DNA of 59,823 nucleotides from Shewanella marina JCM 15074. Lineage in GTDB: Bacteria; Pseudomonadota; Gammaproteobacteria; Enterobacterales; Shewanellaceae. Positions 11,401 to 21,007 of this stretch are shown in pieces (position 1 is the stretch's first letter; each line of letters starts with the position of its first letter). The stretch lies in the NCBI RefSeq assembly GCF_000614975.1, contig NZ_BALM01000026.1, forward strand, positions 1-59,823, given 5' to 3'. The position numbers were made by a program, and so were the translations under genes. The notes beneath the pieces were generated by a model. That model saw only the letters and a program-made list of their open reading frames with translations. It had not been told where the DNA came from and made no database searches.

Positions 11401-13575
11401 TCAGACTTGTCACAACAAGAAGTGACAGAGCATGTTGATTGGCAGATTAATAAACCCGAGTTAGCCGTAATGGATAACGGTGATCTGCAAACCTTGAACG
11501 TAGGACAAGTTGAAGTGGTTGCGAGTGTTGGTGAAATATCCAGTAATATGGCGCAGTTAACCATTAGTGATGCGCAAATGCTAGGGTTACAAATTACGCC
11601 ATCGGAGAATCAAATCGCCAAAGGGACAGACTTAGTTTATAGCGCTCAGGCAGTATTCAGTGATGGCAGCGTTCAAGATGTTTCTCAATCCGTATCATGG
11701 ATATCGTCAACGCCACAGATTGCAACAATTAATCAAGGTGTTGCTCATGCAGAAATGACTGGAACGACTGAAATAGTTGCTAAGCTTGATGGTAAGACAA
11801 GTAACATTGCTCAGCTTGCTGTGACACAAGCCACACTTGATAAAATACAAGTTTCGCCAGCTAATGTCAGTATTGCGTTAGGTGTAGAGCAAGATTTTAG
11901 TGCAATAGGAACATACAGTGATAATAGCACCCAAGATCTAACTGATGTAGTGGCATGGGATAGTAGTCAAAATATCATTGCGACGGTAGTTGGGGGGCAT
12001 TTGCTCTCGGTGGCGAAAGGACAAACTCTAGTTAGTGCAAATTATCAAGGTGTGGCAAGTAACGATGCCAATGTGACTGTCACCGATAAAAAAGTGATTA
12101 AGTTACAGCTAGCACCAACGGATATCAGTGTGATTAAAGGACGGAGTCAAGTGCTCGAAGTGAAGGCCACTTATACCGATGGCAGTACTCGTTTTATTAC
12201 TGATGAAGTGAGCTGGAATGTGAGTTCACCTAACGCAATCAGTATCATTAATGGCATTTTAGTTGGAACAACCGTTGGCACTACAACTGTAACGGCTTAC
12301 TGGGGACAAGATGATATTTCCAGTAATAATATTGAGGTTAGTGTCACCGCTGCAGTATTAGAGTCGCTTTCGGTTTACCCTGAAACAGAAGTGGTAAAAA
12401 TTGGCACTGAAAAACGTATTACAGCAACAGGTCTATATTCTGATAGCAGTGAGGTAGATTTGACGGATAGCGTAAGCTGGACCAGTGATAATCCCTTAAT
12501 CGCTACAGTGGTTAACGGTCGAGTTAATGGTGTGAAAGTGGGTGATGTGACTGTGCATGCCGTTATAGGCCAGTTATATGCACAGGCACAACTGAGTGTT
12601 GAGCACGATATCTTGGTTGATATTATCATTTCACCTAATTTAGTTGATATTCCATTAGGTACCGAACAACAATTTGTCGCCACTGCAGTATATAAAGGCG
12701 GAGAAAGTGAAGTCTTAACGGCCGCAGATGGTATTTCATGGTCAACAGATTCAGCTCATTTGAGTATCAGTGCTGATGGTGTTGCCGTGGCAAATACGGC
12801 AAGTGCAACGCCTATTACGGTTTCAGTAACGAAAGGTAATATTGTTGGTCACACTACAGTGAATATTACTAATGCTGTGGCAAAGTCTGTTGAAATACGA
12901 CAGACATTGCCAACAACTACGAAGATTTTAACTGTTGGTAGTTCTCGAGAAACCTTAGCATTTGCAACGTTAACTGATGATAGTGTGATCGATGTCACTC
13001 GCACAGCTTATTGGTATGAAGACTCTAATTCGTCATATACCACTGTGAGTAAAGGACAGGTTATTGCTGTTGCCCAAGGTGTCAGTAGAATTACAGCAAA
13101 ATATCAAGGTGTTATGTCATCTAACCATCTTGAAATGACCATTGTAGCACCTCAAAATCTACCTTGTGCGACACCTGAAATTACGATTGATGGTTTAACT
13201 TTTATGTGTATGCCGAGTTTTGAACCTGCTACATACCCTATAGTTGGTACAGGATACCCATCACCGAATGGCATGATTATCTCAAGAGATAATTTACAAG
13301 CGGCGAAAAATAATTGTGCTTCAATGGGGGCTCGATTACCGACTATGTCGGAGCTGAATAATTTTAAAATTAAATCAGCACCGAGAATTAATAAGAATTA
13401 CGGTAACGTATATAGTCGTTATGGCTGGCAAACGGATGTATGGTATTGGACATCAACGCCTTATAGTGAACAAAATCAAGGTGTTCATAAAGTATTAAAT
13501 ATGTATACAGGTTCACAATACGTGCGCTCTATTTATGAAAATAGATTTGCATGGAGTTGTGTCAAAGAAAACTAG
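8483..13575 (+). pseudogene. Lipoprotein with about 17 bacterial Ig-like (BID_2) repeats, one-base frameshift
   Basis: A lipoprotein signal peptide with lipobox LSGC (Cys26) is followed by about 17 repeats of roughly 85-90 residues, each opening with a motif like LQITPA, then YSD/DNS..DVT and W.SS, and closing near G..SN.A: Big_2/BID_2 domains as in intimin-type adhesins. The reading frame changes from frame 2 to frame 1 near 11264-11270. The repeat pattern runs on exactly if one T is restored in the run at 11266-11268, and the whole interval is one base short of a multiple of three. The last ~125 residues (from about 13,190) form a separate Cys-containing cap with a WYWTSTP motif, like the terminal domains of some invasin-like proteins. 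Transcribed with the GEVED giant, 145 bp upstream. Probably an envelope-anchored adhesin; intact if the frameshift is a sequencing error. Confidence 0.8.
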
Positions 13576-13593
13576 ATAGTCATTATTATGAGT

Positions 13594-13624
13594 AATAGCC
13601 GATAGTGATATCGGCTATTTTTTT
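13594..13624. terminator. Intrinsic terminator, convergent
   Basis: An 11-bp perfect stem (AATAGCCGATA / TATCGGCTATT) with a 4-base loop is followed by a T run on the plus strand. It closes the Ig-repeat lipoprotein gene and overlaps the 3' end of the convergent acetyltransferase. Confidence 0.85.
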
Positions 13625-14087
13625 AGAACAAGCATTTAGTCATAGGGATGCAGTCTAATTGAAACCCTCTTGGGGATTGATATTGGCTAACGGTATCACC
13701 AATAAAGCCGCACTTTCTATAAAATGGTGCAGCATTTAAAGTAGCCTCTAGACTGATTTGTTTAATGCCTATAGCGATGGCTTGTTGTTCCAAAAATGTA
13801 AGTATGGCCGATGCTATACCTTGTCGCATAAAATTGGGATGTACGAAAATGGCATCAACTTTACCCTGTTTGAGATCGATCATACCTGTTGCCGAAATCT
13901 GCTCGTTTACCACACATAGATAATAATGCTGTTGTACATCGGCAATAAACTCAGGACTCATTTCGCCTGCTGTCCAACATTGTAAAAGCTGATTATCATA
14001 ATGGTGAATACAATGTGCCCAAATAGCTTGATGACGAATTTGATAAGCAGACTCGGCATGGCTAGCATTGGCTTTAATTATTTTCAT
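13623..14087 (-). CDS. GNAT family N-acetyltransferase
   Basis: A 154-residue single-domain GNAT fold. N-terminal KIIKANASHAESAYQIRHQAI is the usual beta1-alpha1, and the acetyl-CoA-binding segment is FVHPNFMRQGIASAIL (motif A, R-Q-G-I-A type) followed by an ISLEATLNAAPFYRKCGF stretch (motif B with the FY.K.GF signature). These residues show the family; the acceptor substrate cannot be told. The gene stands alone, converging on the lipoprotein gene and separated from dedA by a MITE-like repeat. Confidence 0.85.
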   Translation of the reverse strand: MKIIKANASHAESAYQIRHQAIWAHCIHHYDNQLLQCWTAGEMSPEFIADVQQHYYLCVVNEQISATGMIDLKQGKVDAIFVHPNFMRQGIASAILTFLEQQAIAIGIKQISLEATLNAAPFYRKCGFIGDTVSQYQSPRGFQLDCIPMTKCLF

Positions 14088-14235
14088 AAAACCTGCTTAT
14101 GATACATGTTGGTACATTTGTGGCTTATTTAAGTGATTAACGTAGCATGTTTTTTATAAGATATCTTAGCGATCACGAATATAGTAAATGTTTACATAAA
14201 TTAGATTGACTTCAAAAAAATACACTGCATAGTTA

Positions 14236-14495
14236 TACCCAAACTACTTGAGGTTGCAGTATTCAGTGGGAATTTAACGTACTTTAGACAAGGCATTGAT
14301 TGCCGTTAATGGTTATTCCCTTATCAAAATCAATAACACAGTATAAAGCATGTTAAAACCCATCAAAGAAAGCTTTAAGCAAGTCCACTTCGTTGTTGCA
14401 TCGATTTAAAAGGGAATGCCATTCCTGCATAGATGCGCCTATAGTTGAACTTGCTTAAGTGCTTCTGAAAGTCGCAATTTCAGGTCGTTTGGGTA
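14236..14495. repeat. MITE-like intergenic repeat, copy 1 (260 bp)
   Basis: The ends are imperfect inverted repeats of about 25 bp: the left begins TACCCAAACTACTTGAGG and the right, reverse complemented, TACCCAAACGACCTGAAA. The interior is the reverse complement of the repeat at 28983-29241 over its full length, with scattered differences. No coding capacity is visible. Flanks are TA on the left and TG on the right, a possibly decayed TA duplication. It fills most of the 470-bp gap between the acetyltransferase and dedA. Non-autonomous miniature transposon, IS630/Tc1-type, by inference from the better preserved second copy. Confidence 0.85.
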
Positions 14496-14557
14496 TGATC
14501 TAGTAAATTTGCAAATGATTCGATAGTCACTGACTGACTAGTTTTTCGGAGCGTTAA

Positions 14558-15223
14558 ATGCTTGACTCAATTTCGACAATTTTGATGGCTTTATGGCATC
14601 AAGATTTTGCCGCATTATTAGCACCTGGCAGTGCAACGTTAATCTACATGGTGGTTGGTGGACTGATACTACTTGAAAGTGGTTTTATTCCAGCAGCGCC
14701 TTTCCCTTGTGACAGCGTCGTCGTGCTATCAGGCACACTTGCTGCGGTAGGGGTACTAAATCCACTCGCAATCTTGGCGGTGATCATTATTTGTGCGGCA
14801 CTAGGTAGCTGGTTAGCTTATCTACAAGGTCGTTGGCTTAATCGTTTACCTAGAGTACAGAGTTGGGTTAATGCTGTACCATCTAATCGCTTAGCAACTG
14901 TTGATAAGTTATTAATGCGTCATGGATTAGTGGCATTATTTACGGCTCGTTTCATTCCTGTCGTACGCTCATTATTACCGTTAATGATGGGAATGCGTGT
15001 GAGTGAAGCGCCTAAATTCCACTATTTTTCATGGTTAAGCGCGGTTTTATGGACATTTTTATTGGTCGGCATAGGTTTCAGCTTACCGAGTTTACCAGAG
15101 CCAATCAGTAAAGCGGTCACCATGGGGCTAATGGCGGCACCCGTCATCACTTTAACTATTGCTGTATCGAGCGCTATTATCTTTAAAGTGCGTAAGATGA
15201 TGCAAAACCGCTCAGTTCAATAG
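14558..15223 (+). CDS. DedA family inner-membrane protein
   Basis: A 221-residue polytopic membrane protein with hydrophobic segments near residues 22-45, 60-82, 125-150, 155-180 and 185-208. The family signature is present: an acidic residue in a re-entrant segment (LESGFIPAAPFPCDS, about 40-54) and FTARFIPVVRSLLP (about 129-142), matching the F.xRF.P..R motif. DedA proteins act in membrane homeostasis and lipid-carrier recycling (polyprenyl-phosphate/phospholipid flippase activity is established for some members). Single-gene unit ended by the strong hairpin at 15242-15278. Confidence 0.88.
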   Translation: MLDSISTILMALWHQDFAALLAPGSATLIYMVVGGLILLESGFIPAAPFPCDSVVVLSGTLAAVGVLNPLAILAVIIICAALGSWLAYLQGRWLNRLPRVQSWVNAVPSNRLATVDKLLMRHGLVALFTARFIPVVRSLLPLMMGMRVSEAPKFHYFSWLSAVLWTFLLVGIGFSLPSLPEPISKAVTMGLMAAPVITLTIAVSSAIIFKVRKMMQNRSVQ

Positions 15224-15241
15224 CGTTTAAAAAATAAATAG

Positions 15242-15278
15242 AAAAAGCCAAATACGAGGAATCATATTTGGCTTTTTT
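15242..15278. terminator. Bidirectional intrinsic terminator
   Basis: A 13-bp stem (AAAAAGCCAAATA / TATTTGGCTTTTT) lies between the convergent dedA and arsJ genes. The A run on the left and T run on the right let it serve both strands. Confidence 0.85.
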
Positions 15279-15304
15279 GTTTAGTGCAATACGGTTTGGG
15301 ATTG

Positions 15305-16522
15305 TCAATCTACATGATGTAAACGCGGCAGTTTAATTGATAGAACAGCCGCGAATACGATAAATGCCGTCGAGATCCACAAACAAGCTGTTAATCCATA
15401 GGTTTGATAAATCCAGCCAGATAATACCGTGCCGATTAATCGCCCCATCGCATTAGCCATATAATAAAAGCCCACATCAAGCGACACTCCATCTGCTTTT
15501 GCATAACTGACAATTAAGTAACTATGCAGTGATGAGTTAATCGCAAATACAGCGCCAAACAGCAGTAGTCCGATTAATAAAGATGACTCTATATGCCATT
15601 GCAGTGTTAATAGGCTAGCCATTAGTGCCGGAATAAAGGCCAGTAGGCTAGCCCAATTGAGTGCACTTTTGCCATCAGGAATACGGCCTTGTCGTTTGCC
15701 GGTAAAGTAGGGAGCAAAGCTCTGTACCAGTCCATAGCCAATTACCCATAACGCCATAAAACCACCGACATACCAGTGATTCCAATCAAATATACTGGCT
15801 AAATAAACGGGTAAGGCGATAACAAACCAGACATCACGTGCCCCAAATAAAAACATTCGTGCTGCTGAAAGGTAATTTATGGCACTGCTTTTTGAAAAAA
15901 TATCTTTGAATTTGGGCTTGGATTTAGCCTGACCTAGCGATTGCGTTAGCGTTAAGATGCTAAATAACCATATCATCACCAGTGCGATTAACATAGCGAG
16001 AATAGCATATTGGAAGCCGACTAAACTCAATAACGCACCGCCAACAAAAAAACCACCACCTTTAAGGGCATTTTTAGAACCCGTAAGTAGGGCTATCCAT
16101 TGATACAGCTTACCTTCAGCATTTTCTGGCACTAATAATTTGATACAACTTTTAGCACTCATCTTGTTGAGATCTTTAGCGATCCCTGATAATGCTTGAG
16201 CTGCCATGACCCATAAAACCGTTAAGCTGGTGGCAGGGACGAGTAGCATGGCTAAGGCGACTATTTGCAAAAATAGGCCAATATTCATGGTACGGTTTAA
16301 GCCCCATTTTGCGCCTAAGTAACCACCAAATAAGTTAGTGAGTACTCCAAAGACCTCATAAAATACAAATAGCATTGCAATGTTAAGTGGACTATAACCC
16401 AGTTGATGAAAATGCAATACGACCAGCATACGTAATGCGCCATCAGTGATTGTGAAAGCCCAATAGTTGCCCGTAATAATCATATATTGACGGATTTCAT
16501 TTGGTATTTGGGATAGTTGCAT
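15305..16522 (-). CDS. arsJ: ArsJ organoarsenical (1-arseno-3-phosphoglycerate) efflux permease
   Basis: About 405 residues with 11-12 hydrophobic segments and MFS-like layout. ArsJ exports 1-arseno-3-phosphoglycerate, the unstable product made when the partner GAPDH uses arsenate instead of phosphate. The identification rests on similarity to the ArsJ family and, above all, on direct linkage to a GAPDH gene and an ArsR regulator. The frame can be opened 10 codons earlier at a TTG inside gapdh, but the ATG at 16522 starts 4 nt after the gapdh stop and gives the usual family length (MQLSQIPNEIRQYMIITGNYW), so I chose it. Confidence 0.88.
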   Translation of the reverse strand: MQLSQIPNEIRQYMIITGNYWAFTITDGALRMLVVLHFHQLGYSPLNIAMLFVFYEVFGVLTNLFGGYLGAKWGLNRTMNIGLFLQIVALAMLLVPATSLTVLWVMAAQALSGIAKDLNKMSAKSCIKLLVPENAEGKLYQWIALLTGSKNALKGGGFFVGGALLSLVGFQYAILAMLIALVMIWLFSILTLTQSLGQAKSKPKFKDIFSKSSAINYLSAARMFLFGARDVWFVIALPVYLASIFDWNHWYVGGFMALWVIGYGLVQSFAPYFTGKRQGRIPDGKSALNWASLLAFIPALMASLLTLQWHIESSLLIGLLLFGAVFAINSSLHSYLIVSYAKADGVSLDVGFYYMANAMGRLIGTVLSGWIYQTYGLTACLWISTAFIVFAAVLSIKLPRLHHVD

Positions 16523-16526
16523 AGCG

Positions 16527-17540
16527 TTAGTTTGCTTGGTCTTGTAAGCCAACTAATTTGGCCAGTTCTGCTGCACGATTGGCATAGCCCCACTCATTGT
16601 CATACCAAGCATAAATTTTGACTTGGGTGTCATTAACAACCATGGTTGATAATGCATCAATGATACTTGAGTGCGGATCAGTTTTATAATCAATTGAAAC
16701 TAAAGGTCGTTCTTCATAGCCTAAAATGCCGTTTAATTCTGTCATAGCGGCTTGCTTGAGAAGTTGGTTTACCTCTGCAGCTGTAGTCGCTCGTTTAACT
16801 TCAAAAACACAGTCTGTGATTGAAGCGTTAGCTAACGGAACCCGGATGGCGTGGCCATTTAATTTCCCGGTTAATTCAGGGAAAATATGAGTAATTGCGG
16901 TGGCAGAACCTGTCGTAGTTGGAATTAAGCTTGTACCACATGAGCGGGCGCGGCGCAGATCTTTATGCGGCGCATCTAAAATAGTTTGGGTATTGGTAAT
17001 ATTATGAATAGTGGTCATTGAACCATGCTTAATACCTAAGCTTTCATTAATGACTTTTACAACGGGTGCTAAGCAGTTAGTCGTACAAGATGCCGCTGTG
17101 ACGATGGGGTGTTTAGCTTTATCATATAAATGTTGATTTATTCCCATTACAATATTGAGAACACCATCTTCTTTTACCGGTGCAGTGACAACAACGCGTT
17201 TTACACCTTGATCAAGGTAAGCTTGTAATAAGGCTTTGGTTTTCATTTTACCTGATGCTTCAATGACAACATCGCATTGAGACCAATCTGTTTCATTAAT
17301 GGCGCTATTTTGGCTATAACCGATAGTGTGATCAGCAATGATAAGTTGTTCATTAACGGCGTCAACTTGATGGTGCCAGCGGCCATGAATTGAATCAAAA
17401 TTAACTAAATGAGCGAGAGTTGCTGCATCACCGGCAGGATCATTAATATGGATAAATTCAACTTCTGGCCAATCAAAAGCCGCTCTAAAGGCTAATCGCC
17501 CCATTCGGCCAAAACCATTAATTCCGATTTTAATTGTCAT
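16527..17540 (-). CDS. ArsJ-associated glyceraldehyde-3-phosphate dehydrogenase
   Basis: A 337-residue type I GAPDH. It has the Rossmann start [12 protein letters not shown] (residues 4-15), the active-site SCTTNCLAP (Cys152), and the C-terminal [10 protein letters not shown]. In ars operons this paralogue converts G3P plus arsenate into 1-arseno-3-phosphoglycerate, which ArsJ pumps out. It sits 21 bp after arsR and 4 bp before arsJ, all on the minus strand, so it is part of an arsenate-resistance operon rather than the glycolytic gapA. A GGA-containing ribosome site precedes the ATG. Confidence 0.93.
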   Translation of the reverse strand: MTIKIGINGFGRMGRLAFRAAFDWPEVEFIHINDPAGDAATLAHLVNFDSIHGRWHHQVDAVNEQLIIADHTIGYSQNSAINETDWSQCDVVIEASGKMKTKALLQAYLDQGVKRVVVTAPVKEDGVLNIVMGINQHLYDKAKHPIVTAASCTTNCLAPVVKVINESLGIKHGSMTTIHNITNTQTILDAPHKDLRRARSCGTSLIPTTTGSATAITHIFPELTGKLNGHAIRVPLANASITDCVFEVKRATTAAEVNQLLKQAAMTELNGILGYEERPLVSIDYKTDPHSSIIDALSTMVVNDTQVKIYAWYDNEWGYANRAAELAKLVGLQDQAN

Positions 17541-17561
17541 CTTATTTTTCCTTTAAATGAA

Positions 17562-17906
17562 TTAGCAGCAGCTTTGTCTGATTTCTGAACGTGAGCCCAT
17601 TTGCTTTAAACGTGAGTTATCTTCATCAATAAACCTTACGTTGTGCGCTAGCGTGAGCTCAATGACTTGTTGCGCCCATTGGCTTAATTGCGGATCGATT
17701 TGATAAAAAATCCAGATGCCTTGGCGGCGATCTTTTAGTAAACCGCATTGCCTGAGTTGAGCAAGATGTCGCGAAACCTTGGGTTGGCTTAATGCTAATG
17801 CAGTGGTGAGTTCGCAAACACATAACTCTTGATGTTGCTGAATTAACAACAATAATTTTAAGCGAGTATTGTCAGCTAAACATTTATAGAATTGCACGCA
17901 GTCCAT
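17562..17906 (-). CDS. arsR: ArsR family arsenic-responsive repressor
   Basis: A 114-residue winged-helix repressor. ELCVCEL (Cys29, Cys31) is the As(III)-binding motif at the start of the alpha3 helix, and the recognition helix is SQPKVSRHLAQL. A C-terminal CC pair (113-114) may add a ligand. I start at the ATG at 17906, which has GGAAAG five bases upstream; a TTG nine codons earlier has no ribosome site and would crowd the operator. Arsenite binding would release the dyad at 17938-17959 and turn on the arsR-gapdh-arsJ operon. Confidence 0.9.
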   Translation of the reverse strand: MDCVQFYKCLADNTRLKLLLLIQQHQELCVCELTTALALSQPKVSRHLAQLRQCGLLKDRRQGIWIFYQIDPQLSQWAQQVIELTLAHNVRFIDEDNSRLKQMGSRSEIRQSCC

Positions 17907-17937
17907 TAGCTTTCCATGTTGGTTATGATGCAAATAT

Positions 17938-17959
17938 CATATATGGAAAAACGTATATG
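17938..17959. promoter_or_regulatory. Candidate ArsR operator
   Basis: Inverted repeat CATATA-N10-TATATG, about 30 bp upstream of the chosen arsR start. Position and AT-rich dyad structure fit an autoregulatory ArsR box. Confidence 0.6.
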
Positions 17960-18001
17960 TAAAAGGTAAAAGTTATCAACTTCAAAAAATGATGGATCAG
18001 G

Positions 18002-19129
18002 CTAGTTCTGCTCTCCATAGCCATTACCACCTTGCCTTTTAATCTTGTACATAGCGCAGTCTGCATCATGTAACAGAGTATCTGGATTCGTGTATTCTTC
18101 ATCAGCGAAGGCGATGCCTATACTTAGAGATGGCTGCCAATAGATATTTTTTTCAGACTTAAATGTCGGACATTGTGTTTGTAAGTTTTGGGCCAGTTTA
18201 TGTACTTGCTGTTTATCTTTATTGCAGCAGATAATGAGAAACTCATCGCCACCTAAGCGACAAATAATGTCATCAGGATGGACTGTCTTGCAGAGGTGGG
18301 CGCTAATGTGTTTAATGAGGTCGTCACCAATGGCATGGCCAAATTGATCATTGACCTGCTTAAATTTATCCATATCAATGATGATAATGGCCAGTAGATT
18401 TTCAGGCTGAATGGGAAATTTAGTTTGCAGATAACTCATTGCAAAACGGCGGTTATATAAATTGGTAAGATAGTCGTTATTAGACCAGGTCTCTAGGTTT
18501 TTATTGAGCCGCTCTAATTTTGCAGTACGCTGTTTAACGCGTAATTCAAGTTTATTATTGAGCTCGGTAAGCTCATTATTACGACTATAAATCACACTAA
18601 AAAAACGCTTTAAAGTCACCAATAATGGATTGTAATTATTGGGATAGTATTTGGCGTCAATGTCGAAAGATTCTTTGGCACTGTGACCACTAGTTATCAG
18701 AGATATTTGACGCGACATTTGTATGTCGACAGTCAAAATATGTTCAATTAGCCAAGTAATTAAAAACTCGGCAACTTGATATAAAGATTGTTGTTTAATA
18801 TTATTAATGTCTGCATTAAAGAATTGCGAAAGTACTGCAATAAAATCTTGATGAGCATTGACATGGTTCTCATAATGGCGAACGTCAATGCCTTCTTTGA
18901 GCATCAAGTCTTCTTCATCTTTAAAGTGTGAAAGGGTGTAATCTTTCAGAGAGTGTTGTAACGTTTTTATACTTTCACGATCAATTATATTATCTGAAAA
19001 AATGGCACAAACCAGCTGATTAGTTAGATCAACTAGGTTTTTATGTTGGTTATCAATAACATCTATATTGATGATGAATTGCTCATCCCATTTAAAAATA
19101 TCTTCATGTTCTAATTGGTTGTTATGCAT
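18002..19129 (-). CDS. Haemerythrin-GGDEF diguanylate cyclase
   Basis: 375 residues. The N-terminal bacteriohaemerythrin domain (about 10-140) keeps the di-iron ligand pattern: His29 (NQHKN), His68 and Glu72 (LSHFKDEE), His89 and His93, and His130/Asp134 (IEHILTVD). A coiled linker (about 185-215) leads to a GGDEF domain with intact RLGGDEF (active motif 293-297). No RxxD inhibitory site is visible just upstream. It should make cyclic di-GMP in response to oxygen or the redox state of the di-iron centre, as known for Vc Bhr-DGC-type proteins. Monocistronic; a CRP-like dyad lies about 140-150 bp upstream. Confidence 0.92.
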   Translation of the reverse strand: MHNNQLEHEDIFKWDEQFIINIDVIDNQHKNLVDLTNQLVCAIFSDNIIDRESIKTLQHSLKDYTLSHFKDEEDLMLKEGIDVRHYENHVNAHQDFIAVLSQFFNADINNIKQQSLYQVAEFLITWLIEHILTVDIQMSRQISLITSGHSAKESFDIDAKYYPNNYNPLLVTLKRFFSVIYSRNNELTELNNKLELRVKQRTAKLERLNKNLETWSNNDYLTNLYNRRFAMSYLQTKFPIQPENLLAIIIIDMDKFKQVNDQFGHAIGDDLIKHISAHLCKTVHPDDIICRLGGDEFLIICCNKDKQQVHKLAQNLQTQCPTFKSEKNIYWQPSLSIGIAFADEEYTNPDTLLHDADCAMYKIKRQGGNGYGEQN

Positions 19130-19266
19130 GGCAACTCTTTTAATGTACTAGATAATAAATGTTAATGGTCAGTTTTATTTTCTGAAGTTAATTTATTTTA
19201 TAAATTAACAGAGTGTTATTTTATATTGATAACAATAAGCTGTTAAAGGTGATATTGCTTTATGAT

Positions 19267-19282
19267 AGTGATGTTTATCACG
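19267..19282. promoter_or_regulatory. CRP-like dyad upstream of the diguanylate cyclase
   Basis: AGTGA-N6-TCACG matches the CRP consensus TGTGA-N6-TCACA at four of five positions in each half. It lies in the gap between cadC and the diguanylate cyclase gene. Confidence 0.4.
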
Positions 19283-19342
19283 TATCGTCTTATTAAAGTT
19301 AGAAAGATAGAGTTGTTAGCGCAAGGCTAAATTAGGTTGTTA

Positions 19343-20794
19343 TTATATAGTCACTTTATCATTAATATAAGCCGCTTGTTGGCACAAATCATTCGCTATT
19401 TCTTGATGTGATTTTATATTTAACTGACAAAGAATAAGATAACCTAATGCGGAGCGGTTATGTTGAATAGATTTTGCTTGTTGTAATGCATTATAGCTCA
19501 TTTGAATATCACCTTGGCTATATGCATACAAGGCTAGTGCATCATAAAATAATGCCGTATGTAAGCCCTTAGCTTGACTTAATTGATATAGCTGTTGGCC
19601 ATATTGTTTGAGTAAAGCATTCGCCTCTACACTATTGAATTGTTTATTTTCACTGAGTAGTTTTCTGTATGCAATATAACGTAGTGCTAATACATTCGTA
19701 TTATTAGGAGAGTTATCTAAAATTTGGTCCAGTAATTTAACACCATTACTTACCTCATCCGCAGAGGATTGTTCGATATAATATTGAGAAAGTAGGTATA
19801 ACATTGCTTCAGCATTATTTACAGGCATACCAGTTAAAATGTCAGGCAATTCATCATTATCAAGTGGGGAACCTAATTTTGTGAGTAATGAACTGACTGT
19901 TTCAGTAATAATTTGAGGAAGCTGTTCCTCGTTTATAGCGATTTTTTTTTGATATAGATAATGATAAGTATCAGGATTAAATAAGCTAATACTTAATATA
20001 TTATGTTTATCTAAGCGTTCAATATTAATGTTAAGTATTTTACTGTGTGCTGGTGGCGTTAAATTTGAAAATCGCGGGAAATAATTAGTATATTTTTGTA
20101 GGTTAAGTGCTATTTGGTTGGCAATACCGGTTTCTAAATGAGTTAATGCAATTGGAACTTGTTTATCTGCACTGGTTGTAATGGTGATTATATCACTATC
20201 AAAACGGATAGACTCATGGGTACTTGCTTGATATTTTAGTATGTTACCAACAATTAAAGCTAACATTACCAACATAAATATATCAAAAATATGTCGAACA
20301 AATATCTCCTTTAATTTTGCATAAAGTGAATGTGTTGCGTCATTAATTGTTGAGCCTTGATTAATTGCACGAGTGAGCGGTGCAGAAGGAAATGGTACTG
20401 TAGATAAGACTATTTCAGCTTCATTTTCAGTTATTGAGACAATTGGTGGACTAACATAGTCAGGCGCTCTTTTTTCAGTTTGAGTTGTGACAACTGCATC
20501 CAATTTATAGCCCCGTTTGGGGATAGTATGGATAATATTATGGCTATCACATTCGGTGAGGATTTTTCGGCATTCGAATACCGATTGAGTCACTACTTGA
20601 TCAGTGACAACTGCGCCGTCCCATACTTGTTCGATTAACTCCTGACGACTAAATACGGTATTGGGGTTATCTGCTAAAAAACAGAGTAGGTTAGCTAACC
20701 TAGGTTCAATAAATATTTCTTTATCTTTATATTTAATAATGTTTTCTGTTGCATTTAGTTGAATATCATTAATCATATAAATTAAACATTTCAT
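19343..20794 (-). CDS. cadC: CadC-like membrane-integrated transcriptional activator
   Basis: 483 residues, close to the 512 of E. coli CadC. The N-terminal OmpR-type winged helix (about 5-105) contains EPRLANLLCFLADN, VVTDQVVTQSV and TIPKRGYKL, nearly diagnostic for CadC. One membrane helix follows at about 170-190 (FDIFMLVMLALIVGNIL), then a periplasmic domain of about 290 residues with helical repeat character at its end. CadC senses acid pH in the periplasm and activates cadBA; lysine input comes through LysP in E. coli. Placed on the same strand as lysS, cadA and cadB, it completes a Cad module. It could regulate another decarboxylase, but context makes cadBA the obvious target. Confidence 0.85.
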   Translation of the reverse strand: MKCLIYMINDIQLNATENIIKYKDKEIFIEPRLANLLCFLADNPNTVFSRQELIEQVWDGAVVTDQVVTQSVFECRKILTECDSHNIIHTIPKRGYKLDAVVTTQTEKRAPDYVSPPIVSITENEAEIVLSTVPFPSAPLTRAINQGSTINDATHSLYAKLKEIFVRHIFDIFMLVMLALIVGNILKYQASTHESIRFDSDIITITTSADKQVPIALTHLETGIANQIALNLQKYTNYFPRFSNLTPPAHSKILNINIERLDKHNILSISLFNPDTYHYLYQKKIAINEEQLPQIITETVSSLLTKLGSPLDNDELPDILTGMPVNNAEAMLYLLSQYYIEQSSADEVSNGVKLLDQILDNSPNNTNVLALRYIAYRKLLSENKQFNSVEANALLKQYGQQLYQLSQAKGLHTALFYDALALYAYSQGDIQMSYNALQQAKSIQHNRSALGYLILCQLNIKSHQEIANDLCQQAAYINDKVTI

Positions 20795-20951
20795 GTCAGC
20801 ACCAAATTTAATATAGGTTAATAATTAAAATTAAATTGTATTTAGATTACTATTGAGTAAACCATGCCATTTAATGTTTAAATATAAATTATCATGATAT
20901 AAAACGGCTCCTTAGTTCATGTTATAAGAGGGGTGTTTTTTTTTAAAACAA

Positions 20952-20984
20952 GATGGATCAGGTAATGTATTTACCTAATCCATC
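20952..20984. terminator. Terminator hairpin after lysS
   Basis: A 14-bp stem (20952-20965 with 20971-20984, one G-U type mismatch) with a 5-base loop sits 24 bp after the lysS stop. T-rich sequence follows on both strands, including a long T/A run near 20935-20945. Confidence 0.7.
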
Positions 20985-21007
20985 CCATTTTTTAGGGTGA
21001 TAGATGT

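Noticed and set aside
11269..13575. Separate 768-residue Ig-like protein
   Set aside because: It has no signal sequence or ribosome site and begins in the middle of an Ig-like repeat shared with the preceding frame; a one-base loss explains it.
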